Origin: Phytopseudomonas daroniae
Lineage (GTDB): Bacteria; Pseudomonadota; Gammaproteobacteria; Pseudomonadales; Pseudomonadaceae
Direction of reading: 5' to 3'
DNA: 64,000 nt
Assembly: GCF_004327285.1 (NCBI RefSeq)
Contig: NZ_QJUI01000016.1
Span: forward strand, 1 to 64,000
This document shows positions 1-8,755 of this stretch, in pieces (position 1 is the stretch's first letter; every line of letters begins with the position of its first letter). The notes beneath the pieces were generated by a model that made no database searches, was not told the DNA's origin, and saw only the letters and a program-made list of their open reading frames with translations. The position numbers and the translations under genes are program-made.

Positions 1-53
1 TCGAGCTGCTCGCCTGAAAAGTCCGGTGGTGACCTTCTGAATCGCACAAAAGA

Positions 54-81
54 AAACGCCCCGAACGATGTCAGGGCGTTT
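54..81 (-). terminator. Rho-independent terminator after the TRAP binding-protein gene
   Basis: An 8-bp perfect stem (aaacgccc at 54-61, gggcgttt at 74-81) has a 12-nt loop. Read on the minus strand it is followed by a T-rich tract. It lies about 70 bp past the stop codon of the gene ending at 152. Bases 1-53 hold nothing I recognise. Confidence 0.75.
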
Positions 82-151
82 GCCGGGTGCCAATACCTAC
101 ATCAGCGGGTTTTCACACGCTCTGTTCTGGCGCCGTTTTTCGGCTGGCTGA

Positions 152-1249
152 TCAACGCCAGTTGTACAGTTCCTGCTCGGTCACCGCGCTCATCGGCGTG
201 ACTTCGTCCTGGAAGGTCTTCATCGAACGCCAGATGCGGCCGTTCAGGTCGTTCTGGCCCGCCAGTTCTTCGAGTACCACTTGAGATTCGCGCTTCATGG
301 CATCCAGCACTTCGTCGGGGAAGCGCTTGATCGGCACGCCCTGTTCCTTCAGCTGAGCCAGGGACTTGGCGTTGTGGAAAACGTAGTCGTCCATCATGTC
401 CAGGGTCGCGGCGCGGGCAGCTTCGACGACGATGGCCTGCAGGTCGGCAGGCAGGCTGTCGAAGGCCTTCTGGTTGACCATGGACTCGACCACTGCCTGT
501 GGTTCCTGCCAGCCCGGGAAGTAGTAGTACTTGGCGGCTTTGTGCAGGCCGAAGGCCAGGTCGTTGTACGGGCTGACCCAGTCGGTGGCGTCGATCACGT
601 GGGTTTGCAGGGCGGTGAAGATCTCGCCGCCAGGCAGGTTGACGGTGATGGCGCCAAGCTTGCTCCAGACTTCACCACCCAGGCCAGGCATGCGGATCTT
701 CAGGCCTTTGATGTCGGCCAGCGAGTTGATTTCCTTGTTGTACCAGCCGCCCATCTGCATGGTGGTGTTACCCGCCGACAGCGGTTTCACACCGTGCGGC
801 GCGTAGGTCTCGTCCCACAGGGCCTGACCGCCGCCCTTGCTCAGCCAGGCGTTCATTTCCAGGGTCGACAGGCCGAACGGCACCGAAGAGAAGAACTGTG
901 CGGCCGGTACCTTGCCTTTCCAGTAGTAAGGCGTGCCGTGGCCCATTTCGGCAGTGCCGCGGGACACCGCATCGAACACTTCCAGAGCCGGAACCAACTC
1001 ACCGGCGGCATAGACCCTGACGGTCAGGCGCCCGGCGCTCATGGCGTTGATGCGTTCGGCCAGGCGCTCGGCGGCGGTGCCCAGGCCCGGGTAGTTCTTC
1101 GGCCAGGAGGTGACCATCTTCCAGTGGAAGGTTTCAGCGTTTGCGGCGGTGGCGCCTTGCTGGGCAGCAGGTGTGTCTTCCTTGCAGCCGGCCAGGCCGA
1201 TGGCAGCGAGCAGCGCCACAGCGGCGCCGAACAGGTTACGGCGGTTCAT
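152..1249 (-). CDS. TRAP transporter solute-binding lipoprotein (DctP family)
   Basis: The 365-residue protein is a periplasmic receptor of a tripartite (TRAP) carboxylate transporter. The N-terminus has a signal peptide ending in a lipobox (LAGC, Cys about residue 22), so the mature protein is probably lipid-anchored. The body carries DctP-family features such as VTSWPKNYPG near the mature N-terminus and the AEMGH and DWVSP segments. The start at 1249 is preceded by an AAGGGAG ribosome site. No DctQ or DctM membrane genes are in the window, and a terminator follows directly, so the permease is either further left or encoded elsewhere. The family is clear from sequence; the ligand (likely an organic or oxo acid) is inference. 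Confidence 0.88.
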   Translation of the reverse strand: MNRRNLFGAAVALLAAIGLAGCKEDTPAAQQGATAANAETFHWKMVTSWPKNYPGLGTAAERLAERINAMSAGRLTVRVYAAGELVPALEVFDAVSRGTAEMGHGTPYYWKGKVPAAQFFSSVPFGLSTLEMNAWLSKGGGQALWDETYAPHGVKPLSAGNTTMQMGGWYNKEINSLADIKGLKIRMPGLGGEVWSKLGAITVNLPGGEIFTALQTHVIDATDWVSPYNDLAFGLHKAAKYYYFPGWQEPQAVVESMVNQKAFDSLPADLQAIVVEAARAATLDMMDDYVFHNAKSLAQLKEQGVPIKRFPDEVLDAMKRESQVVLEELAGQNDLNGRIWRSMKTFQDEVTPMSAVTEQELYNWR

Positions 1250-1363
1250 GGTGATCTCCCTTGGGGATGTTGAGCAGCGTGCCCAGGTTGCTTTTATTAT
1301 CGGGCGCCGGCCGTCACGGCCAGCATTCCTTGTTTTACTGCACAGCCGGCTTGGCGCCGGCCC

Positions 1364-3565
1364 TTACAACGCTTCCAGCTTGGCATAGGCCAGCATCAAC
1401 CACTTGCTGCCTTCGTTCTCGAAGTTCACCTGCACCCGTGCCTGCGGCCCGGAGCCCTCGAAATTGAGGATGGTGCCTTCGCCGAACAGTGAATGCTGCA
1501 CGCGCTGGCCAAGGTTGAACGGGGTGTCCGGTACGGCGCTGCCGGCGAACAGGCTGCTGCCGCTCATGCTGCGATTACCGCTGCCGTATGGGCGACTGAC
1601 GCTGTTCGACAGGCGCACTTCCTGAAGCAGTTGCGGGGGTACTTCGCGCACGAAACGCGACACCTTGTTGTAGGTCTCGTTGCCGTACAGGCGGCGGGTT
1701 TCCGCGTAACTGATCACCAGGTTGTGCATGGCCCGGGTAATGCCGACGTAAGCCAGACGGCGTTCCTCTTCCAGGCGGCCGGGCTCTTCCAGGCTCATCT
1801 TGTGGGGGAACAGGCCTTCTTCCATGCCGACCAGGAACACCCGCGGGAACTCCAGGCCCTTGGCGCTGTGCAGGGTCATCAACTGGATGCTGTCTTCGTT
1901 CTCGGCGGCCTGGGTGTCGCCGGCTTCCAGCGAGGCGTGGCCGAGGAAGGCGGCCAGCGGCGTCTGCTCTTCATCGCCGTCCTCACCCTCGTAGGAGTCG
2001 AAGGCACGTGCGGCGGAGACCAGCTCCTCGAGGTTTTCCACGCGGGCCTGGGCCTTCTCGCCCTTTTCGTCGCGGTGGTAGGCAAGCAGGCCGGACTGTT
2101 CGATGACCAGTTGCGCCATGCTGTGCAACTGCATGCCTTCGACCTTCAAGGCCAGGGTATCGACCAGTTCGACGAAGGCATTCAGGGCACTGGCGGCGCG
2201 CCCACTGACGACCTTGGTACCCACCGCCTCGTGAAGCGCGGCCCACATCGACAGCTCGTTGGCGCGGGCGAACTGGCGCAGGGTTTCCACCGTCTTCTCG
2301 CCAATGCCGCGGGCCGGTACGTTGATGACCCGCTCCAGGGCCGCATCGTTGCCGCGCTGGTGGATCAGACGCAGGTAGGCCATGGCGTTCTTGATTTCGG
2401 CGCGTTCGAAGAAGCGCTGGCCGCCGTAGATGCGGTAGGGAATCTTCTCGCGCAGCAGCGCTTCTTCCAGTACCCGCGACTGGGCGTTGGAGCGGTAGAG
2501 GATGGCGATCTCGCTGCGCTTGAGGCCGTCCTTGCGTAGGGCGTCCTCGATGGTTTCGACCACGTAGCGGGCTTCGTCGTGTTCGTTGAAGGCGGCGTAC
2601 AGGCTGATCAGCTCGCCGTCGCCGACATCGGTACGCAATTCCTTGCCCAGGCGCCCCTGGTTATTGGCGATCAGGGCGTTGGCGGCATTGAGGATGTTCG
2701 CCGTGGAGCGGTAGTTCTGCTCCAGGCGGATGATCTCGGCCCCGGCGAAATCGCTGTCGAACTGCTGGATGTTCTCGATCTTCGCGCCACGCCAGCCATA
2801 GATCGACTGGTCGTCGTCGCCCACCACCATGAGGCTTTCGCCGCCCATGGCGAGAATGCGCAGCCAGGCGTACTGCACGGCGTTGGTGTCCTGGAATTCG
2901 TCCACCAGAATATGCCGGAAGCGGCGCTGGTAATGTTCCAGCAGACCCGCGTTGTTGCGCCACAGATCGAGGGCGCGCAACAGCAGCTCGGCGAAATCGA
3001 TGACCCCGGCGCGGGCACAGGCCGCCTCGTAGGCTTCGTAGATGCCACGCATGGTCGCCAGGAACAGATCACCGCTGGCCTGAATCCCCTGCGGGCGAAT
3101 GCCCTCATCCTTCTGGCCATTGATGAACCACTGCGCCTGCTTGGCCGGCCAGCGCTGCTCATCCAGGCCCAGCTCGCGAATCACCCGTTTGACCAGGCGC
3201 TGCTGGTCGTCGGAGTCGAGAATCTGGAAGTTCTCCGCCAGGCCGGCTTCGCGCCAGTGCGCACGCAGCAGGCGGTGCGCCAGGCCGTGGAAGGTACCCA
3301 CCCACATGCCTGCCGGGCTCTGCCCAAGCACTTCTTCGATGCGATGGCGCATCTCGGCGGCGGCCTTGTTGGTGAAGGTCACCGACAGAATGCTGTGTGG
3401 CGAGACGCCCAGCCGCTGGATCAGGAACGCGATGCGGTGCACCAGCACGCGAGTCTTGCCGGAACCGGCACCGGCCAGCACCAACTGATGCCCAGGCGGT
3501 GTGGTGACCGCATGGTGCTGGGCTGGATTGAGGGATGTGAGACGCTGATCGAGGTCATTTTGCAT
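1364..3565 (-). CDS. uvrD: DNA helicase II, UvrD
   Basis: This 733-residue superfamily 1A 3'-5' helicase acts in nucleotide-excision and mismatch repair. Visible motifs, in order: Walker A GAGSGKTR near residue 32; DEFQDTN (motif II); DDDQSIYGWRGA (motif III); the TLHSAKGLEF block (motif V) near residue 560; EEERRLAYVGITRA (motif VI); and a C-terminal tail ending in the Tudor-like GQRVQHSLFGEGTILNFEG region. The length fits UvrD better than Rep. It stands alone; its regulation is not evident. A GC-rich inverted repeat lies downstream at about 1342-1360 but lacks a T-run, so I do not call it a terminator. Confidence 0.96.
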   Translation of the reverse strand: MQNDLDQRLTSLNPAQHHAVTTPPGHQLVLAGAGSGKTRVLVHRIAFLIQRLGVSPHSILSVTFTNKAAAEMRHRIEEVLGQSPAGMWVGTFHGLAHRLLRAHWREAGLAENFQILDSDDQQRLVKRVIRELGLDEQRWPAKQAQWFINGQKDEGIRPQGIQASGDLFLATMRGIYEAYEAACARAGVIDFAELLLRALDLWRNNAGLLEHYQRRFRHILVDEFQDTNAVQYAWLRILAMGGESLMVVGDDDQSIYGWRGAKIENIQQFDSDFAGAEIIRLEQNYRSTANILNAANALIANNQGRLGKELRTDVGDGELISLYAAFNEHDEARYVVETIEDALRKDGLKRSEIAILYRSNAQSRVLEEALLREKIPYRIYGGQRFFERAEIKNAMAYLRLIHQRGNDAALERVINVPARGIGEKTVETLRQFARANELSMWAALHEAVGTKVVSGRAASALNAFVELVDTLALKVEGMQLHSMAQLVIEQSGLLAYHRDEKGEKAQARVENLEELVSAARAFDSYEGEDGDEEQTPLAAFLGHASLEAGDTQAAENEDSIQLMTLHSAKGLEFPRVFLVGMEEGLFPHKMSLEEPGRLEEERRLAYVGITRAMHNLVISYAETRRLYGNETYNKVSRFVREVPPQLLQEVRLSNSVSRPYGSGNRSMSGSSLFAGSAVPDTPFNLGQRVQHSLFGEGTILNFEGSGPQARVQVNFENEGSKWLMLAYAKLEAL

Positions 3566-3621
3566 CGCGGCATTCTAGGGGGCCGGCGCGGGTAGGGCAA
3601 ACGGCAAGAGACCCTGGTCGA

Positions 3622-4098
3622 TCAGTGTTCCGGCAGGTTGGCGAAAATGCTCGCCAGCACCTGGTTGAGCTTGCGCAGCTGGGCTTCGCTCAGCCCCTGG
3701 AAGCTCTTGTGGAACAATTCGTCGGTGAGTTCGTGCATGTCGAAGAACGCCTGGCGCCCGGCCTCGGTGAGGCTGACCTGGGTGACGCGGCCGTCCTGGG
3801 CGCTCTGGCTGGTATCGACCAGGCCGTCGTCCTTCATTCGGTAGACGATCTTGGTGATGGTGGAAAGCTTGGCCACGGCGTGTTCGGAAATCTCCGAGAT
3901 GCTCGAGTTGTCGTTCTCGAAGAGGATGTTCAGCACCCGCCAGCGCGGGATGTCCAGGTCGATCCGCTTGAGCAGCTTCTCCATGGCCATGGAGTAGCGC
4001 CCGTGCACGCGCGCCAACCAGTAGAAGGGGAACTCTTCCTTGTGAAAATCTTCGCTGGCGGGGTTGTAGCGGCTGCGGCGTTTCTTGGGGATGGACAT
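3622..4098 (-). CDS. MarR-family transcriptional regulator
   Basis: A 158-residue winged-helix regulator with the usual MarR layout: N-terminal helix, ARVHGRYS, the wHTH stretch IPRWRVLNIL through SISEISEH to STITKIVYRMKDDGLV, then DGRVTQVSLTEAGR (the wing) and a C-terminal dimerisation helix. I chose the start at 4098 (MSIPKKRRS), not an upstream in-frame ATG, because the basic N-terminus begins there. The gene lies 129 bp downstream of a dehydrogenase operon on the same strand. It is the only MarR protein in the window, and known iac clusters are controlled by a MarR regulator (IacR), so it is a weak candidate for that role despite lying 22 kb away. Its ligand is unknown. Confidence 0.88.
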   Translation of the reverse strand: MSIPKKRRSRYNPASEDFHKEEFPFYWLARVHGRYSMAMEKLLKRIDLDIPRWRVLNILFENDNSSISEISEHAVAKLSTITKIVYRMKDDGLVDTSQSAQDGRVTQVSLTEAGRQAFFDMHELTDELFHKSFQGLSEAQLRKLNQVLASIFANLPEH

Positions 4099-4227
4099 GG
4101 AGGGGCTGCTTTGTGAAAGTCGACGGGCAATCATAGACATTTCTACTAATTCCAGCACCCGCCAAGAAGCTCGGCGGCGCCGGCATGCTGACGCGCGGCT
4201 GGCGCGCGTACCTGCCCGCGCACTTGC

Positions 4228-5217
4228 TCAACCTTTTATTTCCAGTGCCTGGTCGAAGCGAGCCGTAAGTCCCGTTGCATCCAGCAGGCGAAAGAATTCC
4301 CGCATGCGCTGCGCCTTGTAGGCACCGATGTCCTGGCCGGCATAGTCGTAGAAACCCTGGCCATCGCGCAGGCCGTTACGGCCGTTGGCCATGTTTTCAT
4401 GCACGATATCGGCACACTCGAAGCGTTCGCCAAGCTGGCCGGACAGGTACTTCGAGGCATAGAACAGGATGTCGCCGCCGCCCCAGTCGATGAATTCCAA
4501 CAGGCCGAGCACGGCGAAGCGCAGGCCGAAGCCGACGCGGATGGCCTTGTCGATATCCTCGGCGCTGGCCACGCCTTCCTCGACCATGCGCGCGGCCTCG
4601 TTCATCGCCTGCGCCTGGATGCGCGGAATGATGTAGCCGGGTGAGGCGGAGCAGACCACGGGCACCTTGCCGATACTCTCCAGCAACTCGACCATGTCGT
4701 TGACCACGGCTTGATCGGTGATCTCGCTGCGGCTGACTTCCACCAGCGGTATGAGATCCGCCGGGTTCAGCCAGTGGGCATTGATGAAGCGCTGGGGTTC
4801 GCTGATGAAGGTTGCCAGCTCACTGACCAGGAAGGTCGAGGTGGTGGAGGCCACTCGCGCATCGGCCGGGATGCAGCCGCCGAGCCAGGCGAACAGCTCG
4901 CGTTTCATGTCGAGCACTTCCGGTACGCCCTCGAACAGGTAGCGCGCCTCGGTCAGCGAGGCTTCGCAGCCCTCGCGTGGCAACACACTGAGGCGTGCCA
5001 GGGCGATCTGCATCTGCGTGTCGGTGAGGCGACCGAGCTCGACCTTGGCCTGCAGTTCGCGGCTGACCGCTTCGCGTACCTGGCTGGCATAGGCGATGCC
5101 GTCTTCCGAGCTGCGCTGCTTCACGTCGATCAGCACCACTGGCAGACCGCCCTGGATGAAGGCCAGCGCCATACCCTGGCCCATGCGTCCGGCACCAATG
5201 ATATGTACCGTTTTCAT
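4228..5217 (-). CDS. 3-hydroxyacyl-CoA dehydrogenase-like NAD-dependent dehydrogenase
   Basis: 329 residues. The N-terminal Rossmann fold begins GAGRMGQGMA and is followed by the conserved EGVPE segment and the active-site region NAHWLNPADLIPLVEV. The C-terminal 3HCDH dimerisation domain contains SPGYIIPRIQ and DIDKAIRVGFGLR. The length and single C-terminal domain fit the small enzymes of this family (carnitine 3-dehydrogenase, L-gulonate 3-dehydrogenase, 3-hydroxybutyryl-CoA dehydrogenase) rather than fatty-acid-oxidation complexes. It overlaps the upstream opine-dehydrogenase-like gene by 4 bp (ATGA), so the two are translationally coupled. The substrate is unknown; a hydroxylated acid or betaine imported by the upstream ABC system is possible. 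Confidence 0.85.
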   Translation of the reverse strand: MKTVHIIGAGRMGQGMALAFIQGGLPVVLIDVKQRSSEDGIAYASQVREAVSRELQAKVELGRLTDTQMQIALARLSVLPREGCEASLTEARYLFEGVPEVLDMKRELFAWLGGCIPADARVASTTSTFLVSELATFISEPQRFINAHWLNPADLIPLVEVSRSEITDQAVVNDMVELLESIGKVPVVCSASPGYIIPRIQAQAMNEAARMVEEGVASAEDIDKAIRVGFGLRFAVLGLLEFIDWGGGDILFYASKYLSGQLGERFECADIVHENMANGRNGLRDGQGFYDYAGQDIGAYKAQRMREFFRLLDATGLTARFDQALEIKG

Positions 5218-6320
5218 GGCAACACTCCTTCACGCAGCAGGTGCTGCATCTGCTCGCGGGACAGTTGCGACAGGCCGAGATTTTCCAGGGTACGGCCTTC
5301 GGCGTAGAGGTCGCGTTCGGCTACGGCGGAGGCGATGGCCAGCAGCCCGGCGGCGATCGGCGTCGGCACGCCGGCCCAGCGACCCACGGAAACCAGCAGC
5401 GACAGGCCCAGGCGAGTGTCTTCCAGCATGTAGCGGTGGCGCTGCAGGTCGATGTCTTCGCGCCAGTCGCCGCTGTCGGTGAGTTTGCCGTGGGCGCCAC
5501 GCCCGTACATCCATTCGTCGCCGTCGCTGGTGTAATGATCGGCCAGTGGGAAGTGTGGCGCGCCGTAGCCCAGGGCTTCGCGTACGGCCATGCGCTCGGC
5601 ATCCAGGCCGTTGGTGACCCGGCGAATCGACGGTTGCGTGCCTTCGTTGTGGATGTCCCAGCGCTCGAAGTGTTCCAGGGGGCCGGCGTTCATCATGATC
5701 AGCGGCGGGTGGATGATCGGCCCGGCATTCATCAGTGCGCCGGACAGGCCGTCTTCGATCGGCTCGACGCTCGGGTAGGCGGCGCACAGTACGGTGAAGG
5801 CCTGTTCGCTCAGGCGCGCCGGGAATACCCCGGTGGGCAGGCGGGTGGCATAGCAGCTGATCACCAGCTCCGCGGGGCCGTGCTTGCGGGCCAGGTAGGG
5901 CAGGGTGCCGGTTTCGGCGAAGGCCACCTCGGCGGAATTGCCGGCGTCGGCCATGGCTTTGGCGAACAGGTAGCTGCCGAAGGTACCTGGTGGCAGGAAC
6001 ACCACCTGGCCATCCTGCAGCAGTGGCGCCAGTTCCCGGGCCAGATCGGCGTGGGTGGTCGACGGCAGCGGGATGACGATCAGTTCGGCGCCATCCACGG
6101 TGGCGCCCAGGTCGTCGACCAGTTGCAGGCCGCTGTCGCCATCGCCCAGCGGCAGCAGGCGGGTGCCACGGAAATCCCGCACCTGGATGCCGCCCTGGGC
6201 GCGGATCGCCGCGAAGGCCGCGCTGTCGCGCCGCCAGAAATTCACCTGATGCCCGGCTTCGCTCAGTTCGACGGCGGCTGCGTAGCAGCCATGCCCTCCA
6301 CCCAGCACACTGATTTTCAT
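5214..6320 (-). CDS. NAD(P)-dependent opine/octopine dehydrogenase family protein
   Basis: The 368-residue protein has an N-terminal NAD-binding motif (GGGHGCYAAAVEL) and a C-terminal half typical of the octopine/nopaline dehydrogenase domain, including MNAGPIIHPP, FERWDIHNEG and MYGRGAHGKLTDSGDW. Family members reversibly join an amino acid and a 2-oxo acid; many bacterial homologues have no proven substrate. It lies 97 bp after the last ABC permease gene and overlaps the following 3HCDH-like gene by 4 bp, which suggests one unit for uptake and oxidation of one compound. An opine-like substrate is inference. Confidence 0.82.
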   Translation of the reverse strand: MKISVLGGGHGCYAAAVELSEAGHQVNFWRRDSAAFAAIRAQGGIQVRDFRGTRLLPLGDGDSGLQLVDDLGATVDGAELIVIPLPSTTHADLARELAPLLQDGQVVFLPPGTFGSYLFAKAMADAGNSAEVAFAETGTLPYLARKHGPAELVISCYATRLPTGVFPARLSEQAFTVLCAAYPSVEPIEDGLSGALMNAGPIIHPPLIMMNAGPLEHFERWDIHNEGTQPSIRRVTNGLDAERMAVREALGYGAPHFPLADHYTSDGDEWMYGRGAHGKLTDSGDWREDIDLQRHRYMLEDTRLGLSLLVSVGRWAGVPTPIAAGLLAIASAVAERDLYAEGRTLENLGLSQLSREQMQHLLREGVLP

Positions 6321-6417
6321 ATTGCGACTCCTGTTTGCCGGCAGCCGTCGCCCGTCCGCTGCGCAGGCGGCGGAAGCGGGTGGCGGCCTGTTGCCGTTGA
6401 CGGTTGGCGATGGCGCT

Positions 6418-7164
6418 TCAGGGCTGGCCCCGAAGCAGGTACTTGCGTGTGTATTGCAGCGTGACGTTGAGCAGCAGCCCGATCAGCGAGATCAGTACCA
6501 GCGGCACGAACATGTCGACCATCTGGAACGAGCGGGCGGCCAGGCTGAGCAGATGGCCGAGGCCGTCGGTGGACGAGATCATCTCGGCCAGGAATACCGT
6601 CACGCAGGCGATCAGCAGGCTGATCCGGCAGCCGGTGAGGATCGCCGGCAGGGTCGCCGGCAGCACCACCCGGTACAGGCTGGCGGTGCGGCCGGTGCCT
6701 GCCGCCCGGGCCGACCACAGCAGCTTGGGTTCCACCGCGCGGGCGCCGTGGAAGGTCGCCAGCAGAATGGGGAAGATCGCATCCGCCACCACCAGGGCGA
6801 TCTTCGAGGCGTGGTCGTAGCCGAAGATCAGTACGAAGGCCGGGTAGAAGGCGATCTTGGGGATCGGCGCGAGCACGCGGATCACAGTTTCCAGCAGGCC
6901 GCCGGCCACCCGGCTGGCCAGCAGGCCGATGCCCACGCCGAACAGCAGGGCGATGGCGAAGCCGCCGAGCAGGCGGATCAGGGTCTGCTGCAGGTGGAAG
7001 AGGAATTCCGCCTGCGGCAGCAACTGCGCCAGGCGCAGCAGCACGGCGCTGGGCGCGGGCAGCAGGTTGGCCGCCACCCAGCCGAGGCGGGTGCTCGCTT
7101 CCCAGACCAGCGCCAACAGCAGCAGGGGAAACAGGGGCAGTAACGAATTGGCGAGGCGTCTCAT
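6418..7164 (-). CDS. ABC transporter permease (SsuC/TauC type), second copy
   Basis: 248-residue inner-membrane permease with about six hydrophobic helices. The EAA loop region is near LWSARAAGTGRTASLYRVVLP, with the family-typical ending PAILTGCRISL. The start MRRLANSLLP overlaps the stop of the preceding permease by 4 bp (ATGA), which fixes the reading frame. It pairs with the adjacent homologous permease, so the channel is probably a heterodimer, unlike the homodimeric SsuC of the classical system. It ends 97 bp before the opine-dehydrogenase-like gene. Confidence 0.87.
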   Translation of the reverse strand: MRRLANSLLPLFPLLLLALVWEASTRLGWVAANLLPAPSAVLLRLAQLLPQAEFLFHLQQTLIRLLGGFAIALLFGVGIGLLASRVAGGLLETVIRVLAPIPKIAFYPAFVLIFGYDHASKIALVVADAIFPILLATFHGARAVEPKLLWSARAAGTGRTASLYRVVLPATLPAILTGCRISLLIACVTVFLAEMISSTDGLGHLLSLAARSFQMVDMFVPLVLISLIGLLLNVTLQYTRKYLLRGQP

Positions 7165-7952
7165 GAGGCGGCTCCACTGTGGCTGTCCTGGCGGCTTTCG
7201 GCCCAGTGGGTCAGGCGTCGGCGCAGGCGCTCGAACAGCCAGTCGAGGAGGAAACCCAGGGTGGCGAGGATCAGGATCATGGCGTACACGTCGGGGTACA
7301 GCGCCATGTCCATGGCGTTGAACAGCAGGTCGCCGGCGCCGGACTGGCGGGCGATCATTTCCGAACTGATCATCACGATCAGCGCCATGGACAGACCGAC
7401 GCGGCAACCCAGCAGGACATCGGGCAGGGCTGCCGGCAGCACCACCTTGAACAGCCGCGTCGGGGCGCCCATGCCCATGGCCGCTGCCGACCAGAGCAGT
7501 TTCTCGTCCATGCCGCGGGCACCGTGGTAGCTGTGGAACAGCAGCGGCAGGCTGACGCCGAGGAAGATCACCAGGATCTTCGACAGGTCGCCGATGCCGA
7601 ACCAGAGCATCACCATCGGCATCAGCGCCGCCTTGGGAATCGGGTAGATCACGCTGAGCAAGGGATTGAGCAGGCGCGCCAGGGTTTCGCTGCGGCCCAT
7701 GCACAGGCCCACGGGCACGGCGAACGCCAAGGCCAGGGCGATGCCGCAGGCCATGCGCCGCAACGAGTCGCCGATACCGCTCAGGGCCTGGCCGTCAGTG
7801 AGGATCACCGGTAACTGGCGCAAGGCTTCTCCTGCGGTGGGAAAACCGTCGAGCTGCATCCAGCGCGCCGTCATTTCCCACATCAGCAGCAATGTCAGCA
7901 CCACCAGCAGCGGGCCGAGCTTGCCGAACAGCTGGTAATGACCGGCCCTCAT
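7161..7952 (-). CDS. ABC transporter permease (SsuC/TauC type), first copy
   Basis: 263-residue membrane protein of the BPD_transp_1 family with six predicted helices. The coupling EAA-like loop reads LWSAAAMGMGAPTRLFKVVLPAALP, with the conserved Gly. The gene overlaps the ATPase gene upstream and the second permease downstream by 4 bp each, so all three are translationally coupled. It works with the binding protein encoded at 8756-9739. The exact solute is unknown; the family carries sulfonates, taurine, nitrate, pyrimidine precursors and similar small molecules. Confidence 0.88.
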   Translation of the reverse strand: MRAGHYQLFGKLGPLLVVLTLLLMWEMTARWMQLDGFPTAGEALRQLPVILTDGQALSGIGDSLRRMACGIALALAFAVPVGLCMGRSETLARLLNPLLSVIYPIPKAALMPMVMLWFGIGDLSKILVIFLGVSLPLLFHSYHGARGMDEKLLWSAAAMGMGAPTRLFKVVLPAALPDVLLGCRVGLSMALIVMISSEMIARQSGAGDLLFNAMDMALYPDVYAMILILATLGFLLDWLFERLRRRLTHWAESRQDSHSGAAS

Positions 7953-8740
7953 ACGCTGCGGGCCTCCAGGTGAACGTCTTCGATCAACTGCTCGAGATAG
8001 ACGATGTAGTCCTGGTAGCGACGGTTGACCAACAGTTCGCTGCGCACCCGTGGCCGCGGCAGATCGATGTCGACGATTTCCTTGATGCGTCCGGGGGAAC
8101 GGGTCATCACCACTACGCGATCCGAGAGGAACACCGCTTCATCGACGCCGTGGGTAACGAACATCACCGTCTTGCGGTCGCGCTCCCAGATATCCAGCAA
8201 CTCGTTCTGCAGCACCGTACGGGTGTGTGCATCCAGTGCACCGAAGGGTTCGTCCATCAGCAGGATCGCCGGGTCGTAGGCCAGGGTGCGGGCGATGGCC
8301 ACGCGCTGGCGCATGCCACCGGAAAGCTCCTTGGGATAGAAGTCGGCGTAATCCGCCAGGTTGACCTTGATCAGCAGGGCCATCGCCCGCTCGCGGGCTT
8401 CACGCCGACCGACACCCTGTTCGCGCAAGCCATACATGACGTTGCCGATCACGGTTTTCCAGGGAAACAGGGCGAATTCCTGGAACACCGGGCCACGATC
8501 CGGCCCCGGCCCGCTGATGGTTCTGCCCTGCGCTACCAGCTTGCCGGAGCTCTGTGCGACGAAGCCGCCGAGCATGTACAGCAGGGTCGACTTGCCGCAG
8601 CCGGAGGGGCCGAGTATGGAGACGAACTCGCCTTCACGGATCTCCAGGTTGATATCGTCGAGCGCCATATGGGTGTGGCGGTCGGCGGTGTAGAAGGATT
8701 TGCACAGCTTGCTGATGCTGATCATGCTCTGGCCGGTCAT
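7949..8740 (-). CDS. ABC transporter ATP-binding protein (SsuB/TauB type)
   Basis: 263-residue ATPase. Walker A is GPSGCGKSTLL, the Q-loop region is VFQEFALFPWKTV, the ABC signature is LSGGMRQRVAIARTL, Walker B is ILLMDEPFGALD and the switch histidine lies in VTHGVDEAV. It energises the two permeases encoded directly downstream. The start at 8740 has a GAAGG-type ribosome site; a second in-frame ATG at 8725 is possible. It begins 15 bp after the binding-protein gene, in the same operon. Confidence 0.93.
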   Translation of the reverse strand: MTGQSMISISKLCKSFYTADRHTHMALDDINLEIREGEFVSILGPSGCGKSTLLYMLGGFVAQSSGKLVAQGRTISGPGPDRGPVFQEFALFPWKTVIGNVMYGLREQGVGRREARERAMALLIKVNLADYADFYPKELSGGMRQRVAIARTLAYDPAILLMDEPFGALDAHTRTVLQNELLDIWERDRKTVMFVTHGVDEAVFLSDRVVVMTRSPGRIKEIVDIDLPRPRVRSELLVNRRYQDYIVYLEQLIEDVHLEARSV

Positions 8741-8755
8741 GCCTTCACTCTCTCT

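Noticed and set aside
281..1273. Long plus-strand open frame opposite the TRAP binding-protein gene
   Set aside because: It is antisense to a clear gene with signal peptide and family motifs; long opposite frames are expected at this GC content and its product resembles nothing.
1493..3595. Long plus-strand open frames opposite uvrD
   Set aside because: They mirror the uvrD codon pattern and have no motifs; uvrD motifs are all on the minus strand.
5241..6464. 407-codon plus-strand frame opposite the opine-dehydrogenase-like gene
   Set aside because: Shadow of the real gene: rich in Gln, Gly, Val and His with no domain, and it has no ribosome site or operon context.
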